From Actinomycetota bacterium (GTDB lineage Bacteria > Actinomycetota > Thermoleophilia > UBA2241), in NCBI GenBank assembly GCA_026392265.1, contig JAPLCL010000256.1, positions 1-6,128 on the forward strand: a stretch of 6,128 nucleotides of DNA, written 5' to 3'. The position numbers and the translations under genes were made by a program. Numbering within the stretch: the stretch's first letter is position 1; every line of letters begins with the position of its first letter. Below the pieces are notes generated by a model that saw only the letters and a program-made list of their open reading frames with translations, was not told the origin of the DNA and did not search any database. Positions 1 to 6,128 of this stretch are shown one piece after another.

Positions 1-198
1 ATGAGCGCCCTGCTGACCACGACGATGGAAGAGCAGCGCAAGGTCATCAAGACGATCAAGGACGAGGGCCTCGCCTACAAGACCGTGGTCGGCGGCGCCC
101 CCTGCACGCAGCGCTGGGCCGACCAGATCGGCGCCGACGCCTACGCCGAGGACGCCAGCGACGGGGTCAAGAAGATCGACGCGCTGCTCGGCAAGTAA
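1..198 (+). CDS. Corrinoid (B12-binding) methyl-carrier protein, C-terminal part
   Basis: This is the last 65 residues of a corrinoid protein of the MtaC/MtbC/MttC type, the cobalamin-carrying subunit of methyltransferase systems that take methyl groups from methanol, methylamines or betaines. The visible part is the end of the Rossmann-like B12-binding domain: SALLTTTM near residues 2-9, the VVGGAPCTQ strand-turn near residues 29-37 and the IGADAYAEDA segment near residues 43-52, followed by a terminal helix. In this family those segments surround the lower face and nucleotide tail of the cofactor. The cobalt-ligating His of the DxHxxG motif would lie upstream, outside the window. Family members are usually about 210-230 residues, so the ATG at position 1 is almost certainly an internal Met and the gene is cut by the window edge. 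The substrate cannot be told from this fragment. A strong hairpin follows the stop codon. Confidence 0.85.
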   Translation: MSALLTTTMEEQRKVIKTIKDEGLAYKTVVGGAPCTQRWADQIGADAYAEDASDGVKKIDALLGK

Positions 199-232
199 GC
201 GCCAACCGCGGCAGAGAAGCGTAAGGTCACGA

Positions 233-267
233 GGGGCGGGGGCGCGGTGCGCCCCCGCCCCGCTCTT
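233..267 (+). terminator. Probable intrinsic terminator of the corrinoid protein gene
   Basis: A perfect 13-bp GC stem pairs 233-245 with 249-261 around a 3-nt GGT loop. The downstream tract (GCTCTT) is only weakly T-rich, so this is a strong hairpin with a poor U-tract. It lies 35 nt after the stop of the corrinoid gene and before the next promoter, where a terminator is expected. The stem is symmetric and could also act on the other strand. Confidence 0.7.
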
Positions 268-291
268 GGTGGGCCGGCGAGCACAGAACCC

Positions 292-320
292 TTGACACCA
301 GAGGCTCGCTCGTACTAAAT
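292..320 (+). promoter_or_regulatory. Candidate sigma-70-type promoter of the permease gene
   Basis: There is a perfect TTGACA -35 hexamer at 292-297. A weak AT-rich -10 candidate follows at 313-320 (TACTAAAT): CTAAAT with a 17-nt spacer, or TACTAA with a 15-nt spacer, each matching only three of six consensus positions. Transcription would start near 326-330, downstream of the ATG at 319. That supports the GTG at 373 as the true start of the permease and gives a leader of about 45 nt. Confidence 0.5.
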
Positions 321-372
321 GACGGTCAAGGTCCGTGTCCAATGGACGCGTTGTCGAACAGGGGGGGTTACC

Positions 373-1992
373 GTGGCAGAACAGGGATCCGCTTCACCAC
401 CAGTCCAGGAAATTGACGAGGATACCAAGAGGCTCCACGAGCTCGGCTACGCGCAGGAGCTCGACAGGAAGATGAGCGGCTTCTCCAACTTCGCCATCTC
501 GTTCACGATCATCTCGATCCTGTCGGGCTGCCTGACCGTCTACCAGTACGGTCTGCTGCACGGCGGCCCGCCGGTCATGGTCTGGGGCTGGCTCGGCGTC
601 GGCATAGTTGTCATCTTCGCCGGCCTGTCGATGGCCGAGATCTGCTCCGCCTATCCCACGGCCGGCGGCCTGTACTACTGGGCGGCCAAGCTCGCGCCCG
701 GCAAGAGCGGCCCCTTCTGGGCGTGGTTCACCGGCTGGTTCAACCTGCTGGGTCAGGTCGCCGTCACCGCCGGCATCAGCTTCGGCTGCGCCTATTCGCT
801 CTCTGCGTTCTTGGGCGAGCTCACCGGCAACAGCTTCTGGGTGGGGCGCGCCCAGATCATCGGCATCCTGGCCGTCATCCTCATCCTCCAGGGCCTGCTG
901 AACACCTTCGGCATCCGCCTGGTGGCGTTGCTCAATGACGTCTCGGTCTACTGGCACCTCATCGGCGTGGCCGTCATCGTCATCTGCCTGTACTGGGCGC
1001 CAGAGTCAAACACACACCAGTCCATGTCGTTCGTCTTCGGCAGCGAAGGCTGGAACGCGTTCAAGGGACTGTCCGGTTTCGCGGCGCCCTTCTATGTGGT
1101 CCTCCTCGGCCTGCTTAACGCGCAGTACACCTTCACGGGCTACGACGCGTCGGCACACGTGTCGGAGGAGACCATCAACGCCAATATCCAGGCCGCGAAG
1201 GGCATCGTCAGGTCCATCTGGGTCTCGCTGATCGCCGGTTTCATCCTGCTCGTCGGCGTGAGCTGGGCGCTCCCGAAGACCTTCCCCGTCAGCTTCGCGG
1301 GGACCGAGTACGCGTCCCTGACTGACCTGGCCGGCCTTTGTGTGACCCCGTGGGCGGTGGCCTTCACGACCTCGGCAGGCAGGACCATCGGCCTGCTGCT
1401 CATCCTCATCGTCATCGGCGCGCAGTTCTTCTGCGGCATGTCGTCGATCACGGCGAACTCGCGTATGATCTACGCGTTCTCGCGTGACGGCGCCATGCCG
1501 TTTTCCAGCTACTGGCACCACGTGAACCCCAAGCGCCGCATCCCCGTCCACTCGGCGTGGTTCGGCGCCATCGGCGCGTTCGTCCTGTCCTTCTGGTACA
1601 TCTGGAGTCCCGTCGCCTATTTCGCCGTGGTCTCGATCGCGGTGATCGGTCTCTACATCGCCTACCTCACGCCCGTGTTCCTGCACCGCATCAACCCCAA
1701 GGCGTTCGTCCCCGGCCCCTACAAGATGAATCCCGGGGTGAGCGCGATCGTCGGCTGGATCGCGGTCGTCTGGGTCGTGTTCATCTGCATCGTCTTCCTG
1801 CTGCCCCAGTACACTCCGATAACGAAGACGAACTTCAACTACACGCCGGTGGCGGTGCTCGTCGTCATCGGCTTCGCCGGCATCTGGTGGGCGGTCTCGG
1901 CCCACAAGTGGTTCAAGGGCCCGAAGGTCCAGGGTACCGCTGCAGAGCTGGCCGAGATCGAGCACGATCTCACCCAGTTCGACGAGGTGTGA
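373..1992 (+). CDS. APC-superfamily amino acid/amine permease
   Basis: This is a cytoplasmic-membrane secondary transporter of the amino acid-polyamine-organocation superfamily, in the group that includes GABA, choline and amino acid permeases of the yeast Uga4/Hnm1 type. From GTG 373 it is 539 residues, with about 12 hydrophobic segments from residue 38 to the C-terminal region. Family signatures are a cytoplasmic N-terminus with ELGYAQELDRKMSGFSNFAISF (M34 begins MSGFSNF), SAYPTAGGLYYWA at 92-104, and TGYDASAHVSEET at about 255-267 in the TM6 region, plus FSRDGAMP later. The GTG start is chosen because a run of seven G (361-367) lies 5 nt upstream. The in-frame ATG at 319 has no close ribosome site and overlaps the likely -10 box. 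The gene has its own promoter and terminators, so it is probably monocistronic. Proximity to a corrinoid protein hints at a methylated amine or amino acid substrate, but that is inference. Confidence 0.9.
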   Translation: MAEQGSASPPVQEIDEDTKRLHELGYAQELDRKMSGFSNFAISFTIISILSGCLTVYQYGLLHGGPPVMVWGWLGVGIVVIFAGLSMAEICSAYPTAGGLYYWAAKLAPGKSGPFWAWFTGWFNLLGQVAVTAGISFGCAYSLSAFLGELTGNSFWVGRAQIIGILAVILILQGLLNTFGIRLVALLNDVSVYWHLIGVAVIVICLYWAPESNTHQSMSFVFGSEGWNAFKGLSGFAAPFYVVLLGLLNAQYTFTGYDASAHVSEETINANIQAAKGIVRSIWVSLIAGFILLVGVSWALPKTFPVSFAGTEYASLTDLAGLCVTPWAVAFTTSAGRTIGLLLILIVIGAQFFCGMSSITANSRMIYAFSRDGAMPFSSYWHHVNPKRRIPVHSAWFGAIGAFVLSFWYIWSPVAYFAVVSIAVIGLYIAYLTPVFLHRINPKAFVPGPYKMNPGVSAIVGWIAVVWVVFICIVFLLPQYTPITKTNFNYTPVAVLVVIGFAGIWWAVSAHKWFKGPKVQGTAAELAEIEHDLTQFDEV

Positions 1993-1995
1993 CCC

Positions 1996-2030
1996 GGCGG
2001 TCGTGCGGAGGAGCTTTCCGCACGACGGCC
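1996..2030 (+). terminator. First hairpin after the permease
   Basis: A perfect 10-bp stem pairs 2000-2009 with 2017-2026 and extends by three more pairs (1996-1998 with 2028-2030) across one G-G mismatch. It starts only a few bases after the permease stop. No T-run follows, so alone it is not a standard intrinsic terminator. It probably stabilises the mRNA 3' end or supports the terminator that follows it. Confidence 0.5.
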
Positions 2031-2037
2031 GCCCAGA

Positions 2038-2075
2038 GAAGGGGCGGGCGGCGCGAAAGCGCCGCCCGCCCTTTT
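2038..2075 (+). terminator. Intrinsic terminator of the permease gene
   Basis: A perfect 13-bp GC stem pairs 2042-2054 with 2059-2071 and is capped by a GAAA (GNRA) tetraloop at 2055-2058. TTTT follows at 2072-2075, and the upstream GAAG can pair with this tract to lengthen the stem. This is a classic Rho-independent terminator, 50 nt downstream of the permease stop. Confidence 0.9.
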
Positions 2076-2096
2076 ACTTGGTGACGAAACGTATCG

Positions 2097-2170
2097 GGCG
2101 CGAGTGATCGCGCTGCTGCACGGCTGAGACCGTGGGCGCGGAGGGCTAAGCCCGCCGCGCCTTTTCTCTT
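2097..2170 (+). other. Three-hairpin block ending in a terminator; candidate small RNA or tandem terminator
   Basis: Three hairpins lie almost back to back. The first has six Watson-Crick pairs plus a G-U pair (2097-2103 with 2108-2114) and a GTGA (GNRA) loop. The second has 5 bp (2119-2123 with 2130-2134) and a 6-nt loop. The third has 7 bp plus 4 bp across one A-G mismatch (2135-2146 with 2150-2161), a TAA loop, and is followed by TTTTCTCTT. The last hairpin is a good intrinsic terminator. No good promoter is visible between the permease terminator at 2075 and this block, and no reading frame fits here. It may be a back-up terminator for permease read-through or a short structured RNA processed from it. 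I do not recognise a known RNA family. Confidence 0.4.
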
Positions 2171-2276
2171 GCCGGACGGCGCGCCCTCCTCGTCGCGCGC
2201 ACGGCGGCGCACCCCGGCGCGCGCGTTCGCGTCGAGGCTGGCGACTTCCCCCGAGCGGACTGCCACGGTCAAGCGC
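2171..2276. other. GC-rich intergenic stretch without recognised content
   Basis: This very GC-rich stretch, with many CG and GC dinucleotide runs such as GCGCGCAC and GGCGCGCGC, separates the last terminator-like hairpin from the promoter at 2277. The apparent frames across it on either strand are biased, alanine/arginine-rich products of base composition and match no family I know. I see no gene, repeat or attachment site in it. Confidence 0.5.
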
Positions 2277-2305
2277 TAGACACGTAGAAGAACGTGAACT
2301 AACAT
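2277..2305 (+). promoter_or_regulatory. Candidate sigma-70-type promoter of the transaldolase operon
   Basis: TAGACA at 2277-2282 matches the -35 consensus at five of six positions. After exactly 17 nt comes TAACAT at 2300-2305, which matches the -10 consensus at four of six. The segment is clearly less GC-rich than its surroundings. Transcription would begin near 2312, leaving a leader of about 150 nt before the first gene. Confidence 0.6.
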
Positions 2306-2311
2306 GCGTAA

Positions 2312-2459
2312 CAGGTAGCAAAGGAGCGAAACTGTTCGTTTCAGTGCTCGCGTGTGAGCTTTTCTCCATCAACACAGCCCGCCGAGGCTCGTCTACCTGC
2401 TCGGCTCAGCTCTTGGCCCGCAACGCCACGTCAGTGCCATCGATCAGCTAGGGGGAGAC
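2312..2459 (+). promoter_or_regulatory. Untranslated leader of the transaldolase operon with inverted repeats
   Basis: The predicted leader holds an inverted repeat GAAAC-TGTTC-GTTTC (2328-2332 with 2338-2342) and a weaker 6-bp stem GCCGAG/CTCGGC (2381-2386 with 2400-2405). The first repeat lies just past the predicted transcript start and could be an operator or an RNA hairpin. An open frame of 35 codons (GTG 2344, stop 2449-2451) ends inside the ribosome site of the transaldolase gene. That site is a strong AGGGGGAG at 2450-2457 before the ATG at 2460. No riboswitch class is recognisable. Confidence 0.35.
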
Positions 2460-3671
2460 ATGCAAGAACGCAATCTCTTGGAAGACCTTGTCGCCATAAG
2501 TCCCGGAATGGAGATCTGGTGGGACAGCTCGCCGGTCATCTTCGGCAACTGGTGCACGAAGATGCTCGCCAAAGCAGACGCCGGCGATCAGGAGAACCTC
2601 AAGCGCCAGTTCGTGCGCATGTACGACACCGCCGATCCCATCAACCAGCTGTTCCGCGGCGTCACCACCAACCCGCCGCTGTCGCTGGCCGCTTTCAAGG
2701 ACGACCCGGCGCGTTGGGAGAAGGTCGCCCAGAAGGTCCTCGCCGATAACCCCGGCCTCGACACCGAAAGCCTCTTCTGGCTGCTCTACAAGGAGGTCGT
2801 CAGGCAGGGCTCCGACATGTTCCTCCCCCTCTTCGAGGCCTCGGGGTACAAGGAGGGCTTCCTTTCCGGTCAGGTCGACCCGCGCAGCGCCTTCGACGGC
2901 GACGCCATGCTGGCGCAGGCCCTCGAGATCCACGCGGTCAACCCCAACGTGATGGTCAAGGTGCCCGGCACCGCTCAGGGCTACCCTGTCATCGAAGAGC
3001 TCACCTCCCGCGGCATCGCCACCAACAACACGCTCACCTTCGTCCTGCCGCAACTCATGGACTGCGCCAAATCCGTGAACCGGGGCCTGGAGAAGGCCAA
3101 GGCCAGCGGCGTCGACCTCTCGAAGTGGCGCTCGGTCATCACCCACATGGAGGCGCGGTACGGCGACCTCGGCGGCCTGCGCGAGGCCGGCGCCGAGAAG
3201 GGCATCGAGATCACTGAAGGCGACGTGCGTATGGCCGAGCTGGCGATCTTCAAGAAGGCCTATCGCCTGGTCAGGGACGGCGACTATCACAGCAAGATGC
3301 TCTCCTGCTCGCTGCGCCTGGGCCCCACGGTCGACGGCAAGCAGAGGATCTGGCACCTCGAGGAGAAGGCCGGCGCCGCTATCGTCGTCACCTGCCCGCC
3401 GTCCCTCATCGACGAGTGCATCAACTTCCCGCATCCTGAGGACATCAAGTTCCAGGAGAACCGCATCGACGTTGACCCGCCCAAGGACGTCATGGACAAG
3501 CTCATGCGGATCCCCTACTTCGAGCGCGCCTACGACGAGGACGGCTACACCCGCGCCGAGTACAACACGCATCCGGCGCTGGTCAGGACTCACGAGGCCT
3601 TCTCGAAGGCCACCAACGAGATGGTCGCGTTCGCCGACAGCTGCCTCAAGGGCAACTGCCGCGCCGACTGA
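2460..3671 (+). CDS. Transaldolase-family protein
   Basis: This 403-residue cytoplasmic TIM-barrel enzyme belongs to the transaldolase family, which moves a dihydroxyacetone unit between sugar phosphates through a lysine Schiff base. Seen are D22 in IWWDSSP (the E. coli TalB Asp17 position), GVTTNPPL at 67-74, the Schiff-base Lys167 in VMVKVPGT, N189 and T191 in ATNNTLTF (TalB Thr156 is likewise 24 residues after its Lys), R233 in MEAR and S284/R286 in SCSLR as likely phosphate ligands. The usual catalytic Glu (TalB Glu96, in the EVD context) appears as Gln138 in SGQVDPR, the residue fructose-6-phosphate aldolase has there. At 403 residues it is longer than TalB (about 317). The start has a strong ribosome site (GGGGGAG). 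It is first in an operon that also encodes transketolase, which favours a pentose phosphate role, but the Gln leaves room for an aldolase or an altered donor. Confidence 0.85.
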   Translation: MQERNLLEDLVAISPGMEIWWDSSPVIFGNWCTKMLAKADAGDQENLKRQFVRMYDTADPINQLFRGVTTNPPLSLAAFKDDPARWEKVAQKVLADNPGLDTESLFWLLYKEVVRQGSDMFLPLFEASGYKEGFLSGQVDPRSAFDGDAMLAQALEIHAVNPNVMVKVPGTAQGYPVIEELTSRGIATNNTLTFVLPQLMDCAKSVNRGLEKAKASGVDLSKWRSVITHMEARYGDLGGLREAGAEKGIEITEGDVRMAELAIFKKAYRLVRDGDYHSKMLSCSLRLGPTVDGKQRIWHLEEKAGAAIVVTCPPSLIDECINFPHPEDIKFQENRIDVDPPKDVMDKLMRIPYFERAYDEDGYTRAEYNTHPALVRTHEAFSKATNEMVAFADSCLKGNCRAD

Positions 3672-3698
3672 ACCCCTTGCCAACGACCGCAGACCGAT

Positions 3699-3705
3699 GA
3701 AAGGA
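3699..3705 (+). promoter_or_regulatory. Ribosome binding site of the aminotransferase gene
   Basis: GAAAGGA lies 8 nt upstream of the ATG at 3714 and fixes that start. The gap from the transaldolase stop is only 42 nt with no terminator, so the two genes are probably co-transcribed. Confidence 0.65.
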
Positions 3706-3713
3706 CACTGAGC

Positions 3714-4699
3714 ATGGCAGGCATCAAAGACAAGATCGTCCCGTACGTGTGGACGGCTCCCGAGTACAACACCGGCATCCTCGACAAGGCCTGGGCGCAC
3801 CCCGAGTGCGGCCGCATGATGCTGAACGAGAACCCCGTACCGCCGTCGGACGCGGTCGTCGAGGCGATCACCGATATGGCCAAGAGGGGCAACCGCTATC
3901 CGGACCGCGCCTACCGCCTGCGTGAGAAGCTGGGCAAGCTCCATGGCGTCGCCGCCGAGAACATCGCCCTCGCCAACGGGTCTTCAGAGACCATCGACGC
4001 GATGATGCGCATCTTTCTTACGCCGGGTGACGAGTTCCTCTGCTCCAACCCGACCTTCGAGATGTTCCCCTCGCGCGCCGGCCTCTGCAACGCGAAGACC
4101 ATCCAGGTGAACCTGCGCGAAGAGGACCTTCAGTACGACGTGCAGGGCATGCTCGACGCCGTCACCGACAAGACCAAGCTCATCCTCATCATCAACCCGA
4201 ACAACCCAAGATCGACCTCGTCAAGAAGTATCCGCACGTGTTCCTCTCGCACACCTTCTCGAAGGCCTTCGGCCTGGCCGGCATCCGCTTCGGCTACGTG
4301 GTCGCGTCTCCGGAGCTCGTCGACGCCTTCAACCTCATGTACCTGCCCTGGAACCTGAGCCTCATGGCCATGGCCGCCGCCGAGACCATCCTCGACACCG
4401 GGGAAGTCAAGGAGAAGGTCAAATACAACAACGACTGGATGGCCACGTTCGTCAAGGAGCTGGAAGCGGTCGGCCTCAAGCCCTATCCGCCTCACGGCAA
4501 CTACATGCTCGTCGACGCCTCGGTGACCGGCAAGACGACCGGCGAGATCGTCCAGGCGGGCATGGACATGCAGAAGCTCTTTCTGAAGACGATCAAGCCC
4601 ATCAACGGCAAGGACGGCTACTTCCGCGTCACGCCGGGCACGCCCGAGGAGAGCGCGCGCTTCGTGACGTTCGTGAGGGACTACTTCGGCAACAAGTAA
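3714..4699 (+). pseudogene. HisC-like PLP aminotransferase, broken by an internal out-of-frame deletion
   Basis: This is a class I/II fold-type I aminotransferase resembling histidinol-phosphate aminotransferase. Frame 1 (3714-4208, 165 codons) carries MLNENPVPPS, RYPDR, ANGSSETIDAMMR, the GDEFLCSNPTFEMF segment and ends at INPNNP. It then runs on as nonsense to a stop at 4358, giving a 214-residue product. The homology resumes in another frame at 4208 with KIDLVKKYPHVFLSHTFSKAFGLAGIRFGYV-type sequence, including the PLP Lys (codon 4262-4264) and the phosphate-binding Arg (4286-4288), and ends at 4699. In HisC-type proteins about 40 residues normally lie between NPNNP and this point, including the TGN loop and the DEAY segment whose Asp and Tyr hold PLP. 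Here they are absent, and the frame change implies a loss of length 1 modulo 3. Neither fragment can be active alone. An assembly or sequencing fault is the alternative. Its substrate is unknown; there are no histidine genes nearby. Confidence 0.85.
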
Positions 4700-4728
4700 G
4701 CGACTCGACGCACATCCTTCGCCCGTCT

Positions 4729-4785
4729 GCAGCCTCTGCCCTCCCGTCTTCACCGGAGGGCGGAGGCTGCCGGGCTTCCAGCCCG
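4729..4785 (+). promoter_or_regulatory. Paired strong hairpins between aminotransferase and transketolase
   Basis: A 16-bp stem with a single G-U pair joins 4729-4744 to 4755-4770 around a 10-nt loop. It is followed at once by a second hairpin of 6 bp (4771-4776 with 4780-4785, loop TCC). No T-run follows either, so they are not standard terminators. The second ends only a few bases before the ribosome site of the transketolase gene. They could stall polymerase, protect an mRNA end or lower expression of one side relative to the other. Confidence 0.5.
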
Positions 4786-4788
4786 AAC

Positions 4789-4795
4789 GAAAGGA
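4789..4795 (+). promoter_or_regulatory. Ribosome binding site setting the GTG start of transketolase
   Basis: GAAAGGA ends 5 nt before GTG 4801. This selects GTG over any later ATG; the next in-frame Met codons fall inside the conserved GHPGMPMG motif and are too late. The same GAAAGGA sequence precedes the aminotransferase gene. Confidence 0.75.
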
Positions 4796-4800
4796 CGCAC

Positions 4801-6128
<1,328 letters not shown>

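Noticed and set aside
319..372. N-terminal extension of the permease from ATG 319
   Set aside because: There is no close ribosome site, the ATG overlaps the likely -10 region, and the sequence does not match the family's N-terminus. GTG 373 is better supported.
394..1965. Minus-strand frames opposite the permease (394-957 and 1006-1965)
   Set aside because: They are Asp/Arg/His-rich antisense products of a GC-rich membrane-protein gene, with no ribosome site or family resemblance.
2171..2276. Possible mobile-element end, CRISPR repeat or tRNA in the GC-rich gap
   Set aside because: I saw no repeated units, terminal inverted repeats, transposase fragment or cloverleaf. The repetition is of GC/CG dinucleotides only.
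2354..2749. A 131-codon + strand frame starting in the leader and overlapping the transaldolase start
   Set aside because: It has no ribosome site, is Arg/Ser/His-rich and runs out of frame through the transaldolase active-site coding region.
2448..3944. A 498-codon open frame on the minus strand opposite the transaldolase gene
   Set aside because: It is a composition shadow. The + strand frame has clear transaldolase motifs and a ribosome site, while the minus frame yields a Val/Gly/Asp/Leu-rich sequence with no recognisable domain and crosses the intergenic gap into the next gene.
3714..4699. Programmed ribosomal frameshift joining the two aminotransferase frames
   Set aside because: There is no slippery heptamer at the junction, and a frameshift would not restore the missing block of about 40 residues with the PLP-binding Asp and Tyr. 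A deletion explains both facts.

Overview
The window is high-GC bacterial DNA in which every supported gene lies on the + strand. A corrinoid protein of the methyltransferase type, strong Shine-Dalgarno sequences, GTG starts and GC-rich intrinsic terminators suggest an anaerobic or facultative, high-GC lineage. An actinobacterial (for example Coriobacteriia-like) source is a guess; nothing in the window fixes the taxon.

Layout. (1) 1-198 is the 3' end of a corrinoid (B12-binding) methyl-carrier protein whose gene begins outside the window, followed by a 13-bp GC hairpin. (2) A promoter with a perfect TTGACA -35 box leads into a 12-TM APC-superfamily amino acid/amine permease. Its likely start is the GTG at 373, not the ATG at 319. 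It ends at two hairpins, the second a textbook intrinsic terminator with a GAAA loop and T-run. (3) A gene-free stretch of about 470 bp (1993-2459) holds those terminators, a compact three-hairpin block ending in another terminator (2097-2170), a GC-rich stretch with nothing recognisable, and a promoter (TAGACA-N17-TAACAT) with a leader of about 150 nt. (4) From 2460 a co-directional operon begins: a transaldolase-family protein, a broken HisC-like PLP aminotransferase, and a transketolase that runs off the window end.

How the genes fit. Transaldolase and transketolase together form the non-oxidative pentose phosphate branch, moving C3 and C2 units between sugar phosphates. The aminotransferase between them would act on a phosphorylated or small keto substrate, but an internal deletion has removed about 40 codons including the PLP-binding Asp/Tyr region and shifted the frame, so it is probably non-functional as read. 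The corrinoid protein and permease belong to a separate module, possibly uptake and demethylation of a methylated amine, but the methyltransferase itself is not visible.

The points most worth a second look are the aminotransferase deletion, the Gln at the position aligning with the catalytic Glu of classical transaldolases, and the unexplained hairpin block downstream of the permease. I found no clear sign of a wholly new system.
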